The notes under the pieces were generated by a model, which searched no databases, was not told the DNA's origin, and saw only the letters and a list, made by a program, of their open reading frames with translations. The position numbers and the translations under genes were made by a program. From positions 558,001-622,000 of the forward strand of contig NZ_BMTS01000002.1 in NCBI RefSeq assembly GCF_014649795.1: a stretch of 64,000 bases of DNA, in the 5' to 3' direction. Position 1 is the first letter of the stretch. Each line of letters starts with the position of its first letter. Source of the DNA: Streptomyces melanogenes. GTDB taxonomy: Bacteria; Actinomycetota; Actinomycetes; Streptomycetales; Streptomycetaceae. Shown in pieces: positions 1 through 12,085 of the stretch.

Positions 1-289
1 TCAGCACGGGCTTGCGGCCGAACGTGTCGGAGAGCTTCCCGTACACCGGCAGGGTGACCGTGACGGCGAGCATGTAGCCGGAGAAGAGCCAGGAGAAGAC
101 GGAGAAGCCGCCGAGGTCGCCGACGATCTGGGGGACGGCGGTGGAGACGACCGTGCCGTCGAGCGCGGCGAGCGCCATGCCCAGCATCAGGGCCGCGACG
201 ACCGGGCCGCGCCCCCGCGCGGGGACGGCGTCGGCCGCCGCGCCGGGTATCGCCGCCGTACTGCCGCCGGACCCGCCCCGAGTGCTCAC
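1..289 (-). CDS. MFS drug exporter, DHA2 type (3' end outside the window)
   Basis: The minus-strand frame reads from a GTG at 287-289 to the window edge, giving about 96 residues without a stop. After a Gly/Ala-rich N-terminus comes a first membrane helix with ALDGTVVSTAVPQIVGDL, the DHA2 (14-helix) motif, then a second helix and the loop motif GKLSDTFGRKPVL (MFS motif A). This places it with EmrB/QacA-type proton-driven efflux proteins in the cytoplasmic membrane; the substrate cannot be inferred. A G-rich stretch (GGGGGC) lies just upstream of the GTG. It is divergent from the ABC exporter genes that start at 689. Only the first two to three helices are visible, so the family is firm and the exact function is not. 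Confidence 0.85.
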   Translation of the reverse strand, partial: MSTRGGSGGSTAAIPGAAADAVPARGRGPVVAALMLGMALAALDGTVVSTAVPQIVGDLGGFSVFSWLFSGYMLAVTVTLPVYGKLSDTFGRKPVL

Positions 290-688
290 CGCGTACGCCC
301 CCTGCCCACCGCGCACTCCCCCAAGATCGGTTCATCCTGCATGTAGTTGACCGGGCTCCACCCTCTCATCCCGGCCCTGAGCGGCGACAGAGAGCGGTGG
401 GGTGGAGAACCCCGAGACCCGACTCCGCCCAGGGGTGGAGAGCCCCTACGGGTAACTCCCTACTTCAGGGCAGGGGGCGTTCGTCCTGGCGGAGGACGAG
501 AAGAGGGGGAGCGGTTCTTTAACGTGGTCCTACATCGAGCGGCTACGGGGGGCCGCAGGTGGGGGGTGGGGTTAGCCCCAGTAACAAGACACCGCCGGGC
601 ACCAGGGTGCCCGAGGGCCTCGATCGCCAGACTCATTACGTACGCACGACACGCATCGACGCACTGACTCGCAACGAGGAGAAGAACC
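290..688. promoter_or_regulatory. Divergent intergenic region with CCCTAC repeats
   Basis: This 399-bp region separates the divergent MFS and ABC genes and carries no convincing gene. An inverted repeat AGGGG/CCCCT (431-435 and 443-447, 7-nt spacer) is followed by the hexamer CCCTAC at 444-449 and again at 458-463. A further short dyad GGGGTTAGCCCC lies near 573-584. These look like operator half-sites for the ABC operon, but no regulator is identified. Confidence 0.35.
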
Positions 689-1477
689 GTGACAACGGCT
701 GTGACCATTCCCAGGCACGGGGGTACTGGAGGGCAAGCGGCGGTCGCGGCTCGGGCGCGCCAGGTCGTCAAGGCGTACGGGTCGGGCGAGACCCGTGTCG
801 TCGCCCTCGACCACGTCGACGTGGACATCGCCCGCGGGCAGTTCACCGCGATCATGGGCCCGTCGGGCTCCGGCAAGTCCACGCTGATGCACTGCCTGGC
901 CGGGCTCGACACGGTGTCGGGCGGCCAGATCTATCTGGACGAGACCGAGATCACCGGCCTCAAGGACAAGAAGCTCACGCAGCTGCGCCGCGACCGGATC
1001 GGCTTCATATTCCAGGCGTTCAACCTGCTGCCGACGCTCAACGCGCTGGAGAACATCACGCTCCCGATGGACATCGCGGGCCGCAAGCCCGACAGGGAGT
1101 GGCTGGACCGCGTGGTCGAGACCGTCGGCCTCGCCGGGCGGCTCAAGCACCGCCCGACCCAGCTCTCCGGCGGCCAGCAGCAGCGCGTCGCGGTGGCCCG
1201 CGCCCTCGCGGCCCGGCCCGAGATCATCTTCGGTGACGAGCCGACCGGAAACCTGGACTCCCGCGCGGGCGCCGAGGTCCTCGGCTTCCTGCGCCGCTCG
1301 GTGGACGAGCTGGGCCAGACCATCGTGATGGTCACCCACGACCCGGTCGCCGCCTCCTACGCGGACCGGGTGCTCTACCTCGCGGACGGCCGGATCGTCG
1401 ACGAGATGTTCCGCCCGACCGCCGACGCCGTGCTCGACCGCATGAAGGACTTCGACGCGCGGGGGCGGACGTCGTGA
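689..1477 (+). CDS. ABC transporter ATP-binding protein, MacB/LolD type
   Basis: This 262-residue nucleotide-binding subunit powers the FtsX-like permease that overlaps it downstream. Visible motifs are Walker A GPSGSGKST, the Q-loop region FIFQAFNLLPTL, the signature LSGGQQQR, Walker B IIFGDEPTGNLD and the switch histidine in VTHD. The GTG start at 689 follows GAGGAGAAG with good spacing. The TGA stop region overlaps the next start as GTGA, indicating translational coupling. In this family the pair drives mechanotransmission or efflux (lipoprotein, peptide or antibiotic export) rather than import; the substrate is unknown. It is closely paralogous to the protein encoded at 51353-52123. Confidence 0.93.
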   Translation: MTTAVTIPRHGGTGGQAAVAARARQVVKAYGSGETRVVALDHVDVDIARGQFTAIMGPSGSGKSTLMHCLAGLDTVSGGQIYLDETEITGLKDKKLTQLRRDRIGFIFQAFNLLPTLNALENITLPMDIAGRKPDREWLDRVVETVGLAGRLKHRPTQLSGGQQQRVAVARALAARPEIIFGDEPTGNLDSRAGAEVLGFLRRSVDELGQTIVMVTHDPVAASYADRVLYLADGRIVDEMFRPTADAVLDRMKDFDARGRTS

Positions 1478-4047
1478 CCGTGCTCAAGACCTCGATGCGC
1501 AACTTCTTCGCGCACAAGGGGCGGATGGCCCTCTCGGCCGTCGCGGTCCTGCTGTCGGTGGCGTTCGTGTGCGGCACGCTCGTCTTCACCGACACCATGA
1601 ACACCACCTTCGACAAGCTCTTCGCCGCCACCTCGGCCGACGTCACCGTCAGCCCGAAGAACGCGAAGCCGGACGACCGGCCGCAGACCGGCAGGCCCGA
1701 GACGCTGCCCGCCTCGGCCCTGGAGCAGGCGCGCGGCGCCGCCGGGGTGAAGTCCGCCGAGGGCGGCGTCTCCAGCTCCAGCGTCACGGTCGTCAACCGC
1801 GAGAACGAGAACATGGGCTCCTCCAACGGAGGTCCCACCATCGCGGCCAACTGGACGTCCAACGACCTCAAGGCCATGGAGATCACCTCGGGCCACGCCC
1901 CGCGCGGGCCGACCGAGATGATGGTCGACGCCGACACCGCCGACAAGCACCACCTGAAGATCGGCGACGAGCTGCGCACCATCGCCGTCACCGGTGACTT
2001 CACGGCGAAGATCACGGGCATCACCTCCTTCAAGGTGACCAACCCGGGCGCGGCGATCGTCTACTTCGACACCGCCACCGCCCAGCGCGAACTGCTCGGC
2101 CGCACCGGCCTGTTCACCAACGTCTCGCTCACCGCCGCCGACGGCGTCAGCGACGAGCAGCTGAAGCAGAACGTCGCCGCCAAGCTCGGCGCCGGCACGT
2201 ACAAGCTGGAGACGGCCGCCGAGGCCAAGGACTCCGGCCGCGACTCGGTCGGCTCCTTCCTCGACGTGATGAAGTACGCGATGCTCGGCTTCGCCGGGGT
2301 CGCCTTCCTCGTCGGCATCTTCCTGATCGTCAACACCTTCTCGATGCTGGTCGCCCAGCGCACCCGCGAGATCGGTCTGATGCGGGCCATCGGCTCCAGC
2401 CGCAAGCAGGTCAACCGCTCGGTCCTGGTCGAGGCGCTGCTGCTCGGCTTCTTCGGCTCCGTCCTCGGCGTCGGCGCGGGCGTCGGCCTGGCCGTCGGCC
2501 TGATGAAGATCATGGGCTCGATGGGCCTGGAGCTGTCCACCGACGACCTGACGGTCAAGTGGACGACCCCGGTGGTCGGCATGCTGCTCGGCATCGTCGT
2601 CACCGTCCTCGCCGCCTACCTCCCGGCCCGCCGGGCCGGGAAGATCTCCCCGATGGCCGCGCTCCGCGACGCCGGTACGCCGGCGGACGGCAAGGCGGGC
2701 CTGATCCGGGCGATCATCGGCCTGGTCCTGACCGGCGCCGGCGCCGCCTCGCTGTACGCGGCGGCCCACGCCGACAAGGCCAGCTCCGGCGCGGGCGTCC
2801 TCGCCCTCGGCGTGGTGCTCACGCTCATCGGCTTCGTGATCGTCGGCCCGCTGCTCGCGAGCGGTGTGGTGCGGGTGATCAGTGTCCTGGTGCTGCGGAT
2901 GTTCGGCCCGGTGGGCCGGCTCGCCGAGCGCAACGCGCTGCGCAACCCGCGGCGTACGGGAGCGACCGGCGCGGCCCTGATGATCGGCCTGGCCCTGGTG
3001 GCCTGCCTCGCGGTGGTCGGCTCCTCGATGGTCGCCTCGGCCACCGACGAGCTGGACAAGTCGGTCGGCGCGGACTTCATCGTCCAGGCGGGCAACGGTC
3101 AGCCGATCGTCCCGCAGGCCGCCGACGCGCTGCGCAAGACGCCCGGCATCGCCCACGTCACCGACTACAAGTCGGTGGACGCGAAGATCACCACGCCGGA
3201 CGGGAGGACCAGCAGCGAGGACCTCTCCGCGGCCAGCCCGACCTACGCCCAGGACCTGCGGCGCGAGACGGTCTCCGGCAAGCTCTCGGAGGCGTACGGC
3301 AAGGACGCGATGTCGGTCGGCGACAAGTTCGCCAAGGACCACGACGTGAAGGTGGGCTCCACCCTGACCGTCGCCTTCAAGGGCGGCCGCACGGCCCACC
3401 TCAAGGTCGCGGCGATCACCTCGGACGACACCAATGTCGACAAGGGCGCGAAGTACACCAACGTCACGACCGCCGAGCGCTATCTGCCCGCCGACCGGGT
3501 GCCGCAGAACATGATCATGTTCGCCAAGGCGGAGGACGGCAAGGCCAAGGAGGCGTACGCCTCGCTGAAGGCGGCCCTCAAGCCCTACCCGCAGTACAAG
3601 GTGCAGGACCAGACGGACTTCAAGAAGGACCTGAAGGACCAGATCGGCCAGCTCCTGAACATCGTGTACGGCCTGCTGGCCCTCGCGATCATCGTCGCGG
3701 TGCTCGGTGTGGTGAACACCCTGGCCCTGTCGGTGGTCGAGCGGACCCGGGAGATCGGCCTGATGCGCGCCATCGGCCTCTCGCGCCGCCAGCTGCGCCG
3801 GATGATCCGCCTGGAGTCGGTCGTGATCGCCCTCTTCGGCGCCCTGCTCGGCCTGGGGCTGGGCATGAGCTGGGGGACGACCGCGCAGAAGCTGCTGGCC
3901 CTGGAGGGCCTGGGCGTTCTGGAGATCCCGTGGCCGACGATCATCACGGTCTTCGTCGGGTCGGCGTTCGTGGGTCTGTTCGCCGCCCTGGTCCCGGCCT
4001 TCCGGGCGGGCCGCATGAACGTGCTCGGAGCTATCGCGAGCGAGTGA
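1474..4047 (+). CDS. ABC transporter permease, FtsX/MacB type (duplicated)
   Basis: 857 residues. It begins with a membrane helix (AVAVLLSVAFVCGTLVF) and a large extracellular MacB-like periplasmic-core domain (about residues 45-260). A three-helix FtsX block follows, with the conserved cytoplasmic motif RTREIGLMRAIGSSR. The whole arrangement is then repeated: a fourth helix region near residue 460, a second extracellular domain, and a C-terminal FtsX block with RTREIGLMRAIGLSR. This two-module architecture is usual for actinobacterial permeases of this class. The GTG start overlaps the stop of the ATPase gene. A 17-bp perfect hairpin closes the operon at 4071-4108. Homologous to the permease at 48763-51291. 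Confidence 0.92.
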   Translation: MTVLKTSMRNFFAHKGRMALSAVAVLLSVAFVCGTLVFTDTMNTTFDKLFAATSADVTVSPKNAKPDDRPQTGRPETLPASALEQARGAAGVKSAEGGVSSSSVTVVNRENENMGSSNGGPTIAANWTSNDLKAMEITSGHAPRGPTEMMVDADTADKHHLKIGDELRTIAVTGDFTAKITGITSFKVTNPGAAIVYFDTATAQRELLGRTGLFTNVSLTAADGVSDEQLKQNVAAKLGAGTYKLETAAEAKDSGRDSVGSFLDVMKYAMLGFAGVAFLVGIFLIVNTFSMLVAQRTREIGLMRAIGSSRKQVNRSVLVEALLLGFFGSVLGVGAGVGLAVGLMKIMGSMGLELSTDDLTVKWTTPVVGMLLGIVVTVLAAYLPARRAGKISPMAALRDAGTPADGKAGLIRAIIGLVLTGAGAASLYAAAHADKASSGAGVLALGVVLTLIGFVIVGPLLASGVVRVISVLVLRMFGPVGRLAERNALRNPRRTGATGAALMIGLALVACLAVVGSSMVASATDELDKSVGADFIVQAGNGQPIVPQAADALRKTPGIAHVTDYKSVDAKITTPDGRTSSEDLSAASPTYAQDLRRETVSGKLSEAYGKDAMSVGDKFAKDHDVKVGSTLTVAFKGGRTAHLKVAAITSDDTNVDKGAKYTNVTTAERYLPADRVPQNMIMFAKAEDGKAKEAYASLKAALKPYPQYKVQDQTDFKKDLKDQIGQLLNIVYGLLALAIIVAVLGVVNTLALSVVERTREIGLMRAIGLSRRQLRRMIRLESVVIALFGALLGLGLGMSWGTTAQKLLALEGLGVLEIPWPTIITVFVGSAFVGLFAALVPAFRAGRMNVLGAIASE

Positions 4048-4070
4048 GCCGCCGTACGGGGGTCGGCGGG

Positions 4071-4108
4071 GCGGTCCCGGAGAGTTCTCCCGAACTCTCC
4101 GGGACCGC
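4071..4108. terminator. Bidirectional terminator between convergent genes
   Basis: Perfect 17-bp stem (4071-4087 with 4092-4108) and a TCCC loop, followed by TTCATTT on the plus strand. It lies between the permease stop and the convergent DUF2079 gene, so it can serve both strands. Confidence 0.85.
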
Positions 4109-4126
4109 TTCATTTGTGACGGCCCG

Positions 4127-5557
4127 TCACGCCTGTCGCTTCAGCAGGACGTATCCGTACGCCACGCCCACCACCGCGTACCGGCTGCCCGGGTGGAGAT
4201 CGCGGGCGTACTCCAGCGGGTTCCCGGCCCAGCCCGAGACGTTGTCGAGGGCGATGTACTCGGGGACGACCTGCCGGGTGTCGCCGACCCAGAACACCCG
4301 GCAGCGGGAGGTGAGCCGGGCGATCGGGCCGACGTCGGCCTCGACGGTCGCCCCGTCCGGGACGGTCGCCAGCATCCTTTCCCGCTCGGCCACTTCGGGG
4401 CTCTTGCGGTAGGTGGCGGACTGCGTGAGCGAGTACAGCGGCAGCGAGGTGGTCAGCGCGAGGGCGGCGGCGGCCGCGGCGGCGGGCAGCTGGCGGGCGT
4501 AGGAGCGCAGCCAGGGGCGCGGGCTGCGGCGGCCGGTGTCCACGGCGTCGGCAAGGGCGAGCGCGAGGACGGGCATCAGCACCGCGCTGTAGTGCCAGTC
4601 GGTGGACCAGTAGTGGTCGTCGGAGGAGAGGAACCGCCAGCCCAGGGTCGGCACGGCGGCCAGGAACAGCGGGGAGCGCACGGCGAGCAGCCCGGTGGGG
4701 AGCAGCAGCCACAGCAGGGTGCGCAGTTTGGTGCCGGAGGCGGTGAAGGGCCCGGCGCCGGTGGTCTTGCCCCAGTAGTCGTACGAGCCGGTCGCGTTGA
4801 AGGCCGGTATCACCGCGGTGAGGGTGACCACGACGGCCGCGATCCCGAACGCGGCGACGCCGAGCGCGTACGCGGCGGTGCGCGGCGAGCTCCGCCGGGC
4901 GCGCAGGGCGACGACCACGGCTATCGCGGCGAGGGTGAGACCGAGGTCCTCCTTGACCACGACGAGCGGCAGCGCCCAGCACAGGGCCGCCCGCCAGCGC
5001 CGGGCCAGTACGGCCTCCACGGCGAAGGCGATCAGCGGCACCGCGAAGCAGATCTCGTGGAAGTCGAAGTCGGCGGCCCGCTGGAGCCCCCAGGAGAGCC
5101 CGTAGGCGACGCCGACCGCGAGCCCCGCGCCCCGGCCGAGCAGCCGGGCGGCGCCCCGGGCGACCGGCACGGCCGAGAGCGCGAACAGCGCGGCCTGGGC
5201 GACGAGCAGGGTCACGGGCGTCGGGAAGAGCCGGTAGAAGGGGGCCAGCAGTGCGGTGACGGGGCTGAAGTGGTCCCCGAGGATGTTGGTGCCGGGCCCC
5301 TTGAGGTCGGCGACGGGGGTGCGCAGATGCGCGTACGCCCGCACGGCCTGCTCGAAGATCCCCAGGTCCCAGGAGAGCGTCTCCATCCGCCGGTAGCGGA
5401 GCACGGAGACGGTGGCGTACGCGGCGAAGAGCGCGGCGGCCAGCAGGTACGGGTCCAGGCGTGCGGGCACCCTGACGCGGCGCTTCGGTGGTATTCGCTC
5501 CGGTATGTGGTCTGGGTGGACCCGGCTTTCGGGCAGCGCGAGTAGAGCTCCGTGCAC
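4127..5557 (-). CDS. DUF2079 polytopic membrane protein
   Basis: 476 residues starting at a GTG preceded by CGAGGACC. The protein has about nine to ten hydrophobic helices. The N-terminal region contains RMETLSWDLGIFEQAVRAY and GDHFSPVTALLAPFYRLFP, the conserved core of DUF2079, a family distantly related to GT-C glycosyltransferases and mannosyltransferase-like membrane proteins. The acidic D-x-G-I-F-E-Q loop after the first helix is in the position of the GT-C catalytic Asp; this is an inference. No lipid-linked sugar pathway is encoded next to it. It converges on the ABC permease and lies just downstream of the anti-sigma-like gene at 5573, separated by only 15 bp, so it may be cotranscribed. 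Confidence 0.85.
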   Translation of the reverse strand: MHGALLALPESRVHPDHIPERIPPKRRVRVPARLDPYLLAAALFAAYATVSVLRYRRMETLSWDLGIFEQAVRAYAHLRTPVADLKGPGTNILGDHFSPVTALLAPFYRLFPTPVTLLVAQAALFALSAVPVARGAARLLGRGAGLAVGVAYGLSWGLQRAADFDFHEICFAVPLIAFAVEAVLARRWRAALCWALPLVVVKEDLGLTLAAIAVVVALRARRSSPRTAAYALGVAAFGIAAVVVTLTAVIPAFNATGSYDYWGKTTGAGPFTASGTKLRTLLWLLLPTGLLAVRSPLFLAAVPTLGWRFLSSDDHYWSTDWHYSAVLMPVLALALADAVDTGRRSPRPWLRSYARQLPAAAAAAALALTTSLPLYSLTQSATYRKSPEVAERERMLATVPDGATVEADVGPIARLTSRCRVFWVGDTRQVVPEYIALDNVSGWAGNPLEYARDLHPGSRYAVVGVAYGYVLLKRQA

Positions 5558-5572
5558 GGTGAGGTCCTCGGG

Positions 5573-6112
5573 TCAGCGGGTGCGGGTCGGGGTGGCGGTG
5601 CCCGTCGGGGGCGGGGCCTGGTTCCCGGTGGGTGTGGGCGAGCCGCCGTCGCCCGCCGGGGAGGAGGCGGGGGGCGAGCCGCTGGGCACGCTGCCACCGG
5701 GCGAGCCCGGTGGCATGCTCGGCGTCGCCGTCAGGGGCGGGGAGTCCGAGCCGGAGCCGCCGGGCGAGGGGGTCCCGATGTCGGACGGGCTGCGGGACGG
5801 CGTCCCCGAGCCGTACGACGGCGAACCCGACGGCGTCCCGGACGGGGTCGATGGGTTCGCCGGGACCGTCGTCGAGGAGTCGCCCTGGAGCCGCAGGGCC
5901 GCGACCGCGCCCGTACCGGCGACCAGGCAGACGACACAGGCGGCGGTCGCCGCGAGGGTGCGGCGGCGGCGCCGCAGCCCGCGCTCGGCGACCCGGGCGG
6001 GCGGCTCCGGCACGATGTGGCGCCCGCTCTCGGCGGCTGCCCGCTTCAGCGCCCGCGCCAGGGCCGGATCGCCCTCGCGGCCGTCGGGGGAGCCATGGGG
6101 GAATTCAGACAC
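5573..6112 (-). CDS. Single-pass membrane protein with Ser/Pro/Thr-rich exterior, partner of the ECF sigma factor
   Basis: 179 residues from a GTG start that overlaps the end of the sigma gene by 8 bp. A charged cytoplasmic N-terminus of about 50 residues ends in RRRRR and is followed by one membrane helix (TAACVVCLVAGTGAVAALRL). The remainder, about 105 residues, is a low-complexity S/P/G/T extension predicted to lie outside the membrane. No zinc-binding anti-sigma motif (HxxxCxxC) is present. Position and topology suggest a membrane partner that may control the sigma factor, as is common for genes paired with SigE-family factors, but this is an inference from context only. Confidence 0.75.
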   Translation of the reverse strand: MSEFPHGSPDGREGDPALARALKRAAAESGRHIVPEPPARVAERGLRRRRRTLAATAACVVCLVAGTGAVAALRLQGDSSTTVPANPSTPSGTPSGSPSYGSGTPSRSPSDIGTPSPGGSGSDSPPLTATPSMPPGSPGGSVPSGSPPASSPAGDGGSPTPTGNQAPPPTGTATPTRTR

Positions 6113-6599
6113 CCTGATCCTCCTCGGAGGTGAGGTGGGGCCGTAGCGCTGCGCGCGCCCGGGAGAGGTGCGTCTTCACCGTGCCGGTGGCCAGGCCGGT
6201 CTCGGCGGCCACCTGCTCGACGGTGAGATCGCAGACGTAGTGCAGGACGGTCACGCGCCGCTGGCGTTCGGAGAGCAGGCGCAGGGCGTCGACGAGGGCG
6301 ACGGAGGACGGGTCGGGGCCGTGCGCGGCCTCGGGGCGGCCGCCGCCGTGCAGCTGCCAGGCCTCACCGGCCCGGCGGCGCCGGCGCCACCGGCTCACCG
6401 CGAGCCGCCAGGCGACGGTGCGGACCCAGGCCTCGGGCCCGGCCTCGCGCCGCAGTCGCGCGCGGCGGCCCCAGGCCCGTACGAACGCCTCCTGGACGAC
6501 GTCCTGGGCCTCGTGGAGGTCGCCGGTCATCAGATAGACCTGGCCGACCAGATCCTTGACCGAGTGAGCGTAGAACTCCTCGAACTCGTCGTCGGTCAA
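6105..6599 (-). CDS. SigE-family ECF RNA polymerase sigma factor
   Basis: 164 residues, the usual length for this family. Region 2 is at about residues 8-75 (EFYAHSVKDLVGQVYLMTGD, then HEAQDVVQEAFVRAWGR, and WVRTVAWRLAVSRWRRRRR at region 2.4). Region 4 is at about 105-155, with the helix-turn-helix LTVEQVAAETGLATGTVKTHLSRARAALR. The start is a TTG at 6597-6599 with GGGAG seven bases upstream; no better start lies in frame. The gene overlaps its membrane partner. The upstream DNA contains a 9-bp-arm palindrome (6621-6642). The regulon cannot be read from this window. Confidence 0.92.
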   Translation of the reverse strand: MTDDEFEEFYAHSVKDLVGQVYLMTGDLHEAQDVVQEAFVRAWGRRARLRREAGPEAWVRTVAWRLAVSRWRRRRRAGEAWQLHGGGRPEAAHGPDPSSVALVDALRLLSERQRRVTVLHYVCDLTVEQVAAETGLATGTVKTHLSRARAALRPHLTSEEDQGV

Positions 6600-6620
6600 G
6601 GCGGCTCCCGTCGGATGGAC

Positions 6621-6684
6621 AGACCTGTCGGCGGACAGGTCTCACGGGATGTACGCCTGGCGGGAACCTTTCGGTTGACAGGTC
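6621..6684 (-). promoter_or_regulatory. GACCTGTC palindrome and third half-site upstream of the sigma gene
   Basis: AGACCTGTC and GACAGGTCT form a perfect palindrome with a 4-nt spacer at 6621-6642, immediately ahead of the sigma gene. A further GACAGGTC copy lies at about 6677-6684. Three copies of an 8-mer within 64 bp suggest an operator, possibly autoregulatory; no consensus is known to me. Confidence 0.4.
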
Positions 6685-6708
6685 GCCGCAATTTTTTTCG
6701 GACGGGGC

Positions 6709-7869
6709 TCAGAGCTTCTGCAGGCCCTGCTTCAGCCGCTTGCCGAGCGGCCGCTCCACGTACCGGTGCACCAGCCAGGAGAGCGCCAGCATCAGCGCGA
6801 TCACGCCGCTGACCAGCGGGACCGGCTTCACGTGCGGGGAGAGCGAGCCGATGATCTCCCAGCCGATGTACTCGTGGAGCAGATACAGCGGATACGTCAG
6901 CGCGCCCGCGTACGGCAGCCAGCGCCACTGGATCCAGGAGAGCTTGCCCGTCGCGACCAGGCCCATGACCCCGAAGCAGGCCGCCATGACCACGATCACC
7001 GGCCAGTACGGCACCGGGTGCGCCAGCCGCTCCTGGGCGTGCTCCCAGGTGCTGTGCACGCCGGGCAGCGAGGCGGCCAGGCAGAACAGGACGATGCCGG
7101 TGAGCATCAGGTTCGGCCGGAACCGGTACATCAGATAGAACGCGACACCCGCGATGAAGCACCAGCTGTTGTCCGGCATGACGATCATCCGGAGCGTGCC
7201 GGAGTCCGACTGGTGGACGAGTGCGCTGGCCACGGCCCAGGCGCAGCAGAAGAAGAGGAGGCGCCGGTAGGTGAGCCCGCGCCAGGCGACTACTGCGAAC
7301 AGCAAATAGAACCGCAGTTCGGCAAAGAGGGTCCAGTAGACGCTGTCGACGTTCTCGACGCCCATCGGCTCCTGGAACATCGTCAGGTTGGTGATGACGT
7401 CGGAGAGCGACAGCGGGCTCAGTCCGTGCGGATTCAGCGCCAGCACCAAGGTGGTCGCGATGACCGCGAACCAGTACGCCGGGTAGAGCCGCACCACGCG
7501 CGAGACGAAGAACGACTGGAGCGGCTTGCCCCAGCTGCTCATGCAGATCACGAAGCCGCTGATGAGGAAGAAGAGCTGGACACCGAGCCAGCCGTAGGCC
7601 GCGACCGGATAAGTGGCCGGAAATCTCGCCCGGGAGTCGCTTCCCGGCCAACGTCCGGTGAGCGCCATGTAGTGGAACATGACGACCGTGAGGGCCGCGA
7701 GGAGGCGCAGTCCGTCGAGTGCGTAGATGCGGCTCGGGCGGCTCCCCCCGGCGGTGGAGCCGGTCCGCTGCGGGGCGCCGGTGGTGGTGATCGCCGGCTC
7801 GGGCTGAAGGAGCGCTGTCCGCGCCTGGTCGGGCATGTCGAGCGGGTTCCCCTCGGGCACTGATTTCAT
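6709..7869 (-). CDS. Acyltransferase family 3 (OafA/YrhL-like) membrane protein
   Basis: About 386 residues with roughly ten membrane helices. It contains the family signature YALDGLRLLAALTVVMFHYM in the first helix, with the R and H expected of acyltransferase-3 proteins, and a later LGVQLFFLISGFVICMS segment. Such proteins transfer acetyl or other acyl groups to sugars or cell-surface polymers at the membrane. The start chosen is ATG 7867-7869; an in-frame TTG at 7950 would add 27 basic residues, but that DNA is filled with a CAAAGG repeat cluster that looks regulatory. A downstream ATG at 7836 is also possible. The acceptor is unknown. Confidence 0.85.
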   Translation of the reverse strand: MKSVPEGNPLDMPDQARTALLQPEPAITTTGAPQRTGSTAGGSRPSRIYALDGLRLLAALTVVMFHYMALTGRWPGSDSRARFPATYPVAAYGWLGVQLFFLISGFVICMSSWGKPLQSFFVSRVVRLYPAYWFAVIATTLVLALNPHGLSPLSLSDVITNLTMFQEPMGVENVDSVYWTLFAELRFYLLFAVVAWRGLTYRRLLFFCCAWAVASALVHQSDSGTLRMIVMPDNSWCFIAGVAFYLMYRFRPNLMLTGIVLFCLAASLPGVHSTWEHAQERLAHPVPYWPVIVVMAACFGVMGLVATGKLSWIQWRWLPYAGALTYPLYLLHEYIGWEIIGSLSPHVKPVPLVSGVIALMLALSWLVHRYVERPLGKRLKQGLQKL

Positions 7870-8172
7870 GGCGTGGTCGCCGCGACGCCGCCGTCTTGCC
7901 AGGCGGTCGGCACGCCCGGGCGAGCCTATGGGGTTCCACAAGATTTGCAAAGGCTCACCCTTTGCTCAGGAGTACCGCCAAAGGGGTGATCCCGCCCACG
8001 CGCGCCCCCTGGCTTGCTTCACGCGCGGCTGTCACACAGACAAAAGGGGCGGCGCGCAGCGCCTCGGTGAGGGGCGGTGGTCGGGCGACGGGCGGGCGTA
8101 CGCTGGGAACCCCCGGCCCGTGTGACGTGTCGGGCGGTTCGCGTTGCCCTCTCCCCGGGATGGAAGCCCTTC
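7870..8172. promoter_or_regulatory. Divergent region between acyltransferase and mfd, with CAAAGG repeats
   Basis: A 303-bp divergent spacer. GCAAAGG (7947-7953) and CCTTTGC (7959-7965) form a perfect dyad with a 5-nt spacer. A third element CAAAGGGGTGA (7979-7989) pairs with the TCACCCTTTG part of the same region. I see no open frame with good codon usage here apart from the possible N-terminal extension of the acyltransferase. Confidence 0.35.
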
Positions 8173-11730
<3,558 letters not shown>

Positions 11731-11769
11731 GACTCTGGGGCTCCGAGGGAAATCTCCTGACAGAAGAGG

Positions 11770-11796
11770 GGACGGGTGGGCCGCGCCCACCCGTCC
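11770..11796. terminator. Terminator after mfd
   Basis: GC-rich stem of 12 bp (11770-11781 with 11785-11796) and a CGC loop, between mfd and the convergent small gene. Confidence 0.75.
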
Positions 11797-11833
11797 TCCC
11801 ACCGGCCTGCGGCCTGGCGGCCCGCCGGGAAGC

Positions 11834-12085
11834 TCAGGCCGGGGGCTGCTCCTGCTCGGGCTGTTCCGAGGGCTGCTCGGACGTCTGCTGCTCGACGGGC
11901 TGCTGCCCGGCGGCCTCCTGCGCGGACGTATCGATGCCGAGCACTTCCTTCGCCTTGTCCTGCGCCTGGTCGACCTGACCGGCGAACCGGCCGCCGGTCC
12001 TCTCGTCGACCTCGTCGCCGACGGACTCGACGAGGTCCTCCGCCTTGTTCTGCGCCTGGTCCTTGAAACGGTCGAGGATCCCCAT
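11834..12085 (-). CDS. Small MT0933/Rv0909-like protein
   Basis: 83 residues. The N-terminal 50 residues (MGILDRFKDQAQNKAEDLVES, then DERTGGRFAGQVDQAQDKAKE) match the short actinobacterial family often labelled Rv0909-like or MT0933-like antitoxin. The last 30 residues are a Gln/Pro/Glu-rich tail. ATG 12085 follows AAGGAGA at good spacing. The whole protein is predicted to be helical, charged and soluble. No toxin gene lies beside it, and Streptomyces encode this family broadly without partners, so the antitoxin label is only a family name here. Confidence 0.8.
   Translation of the reverse strand: MGILDRFKDQAQNKAEDLVESVGDEVDERTGGRFAGQVDQAQDKAKEVLGIDTSAQEAAGQQPVEQQTSEQPSEQPEQEQPPA

Noticed and set aside
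460..912. Open frames across 347-912 upstream of the first ABC ATPase.
   Set aside because: They lack codon bias and a ribosome binding site, and overlap the start of the ATPase.
1375..4113. Long minus-strand open frame opposite the first ABC permease (over 900 codons).
   Set aside because: It is the antisense shadow of a clear permease gene; its protein is low-complexity, rich in Asp, Arg, His and Gly, with no domain.
11834..12085. A toxin-antitoxin pair with the MT0933-like protein.
   Set aside because: No partner toxin gene is adjacent; both neighbours are identified as mfd and a lipoprotein nuclease.
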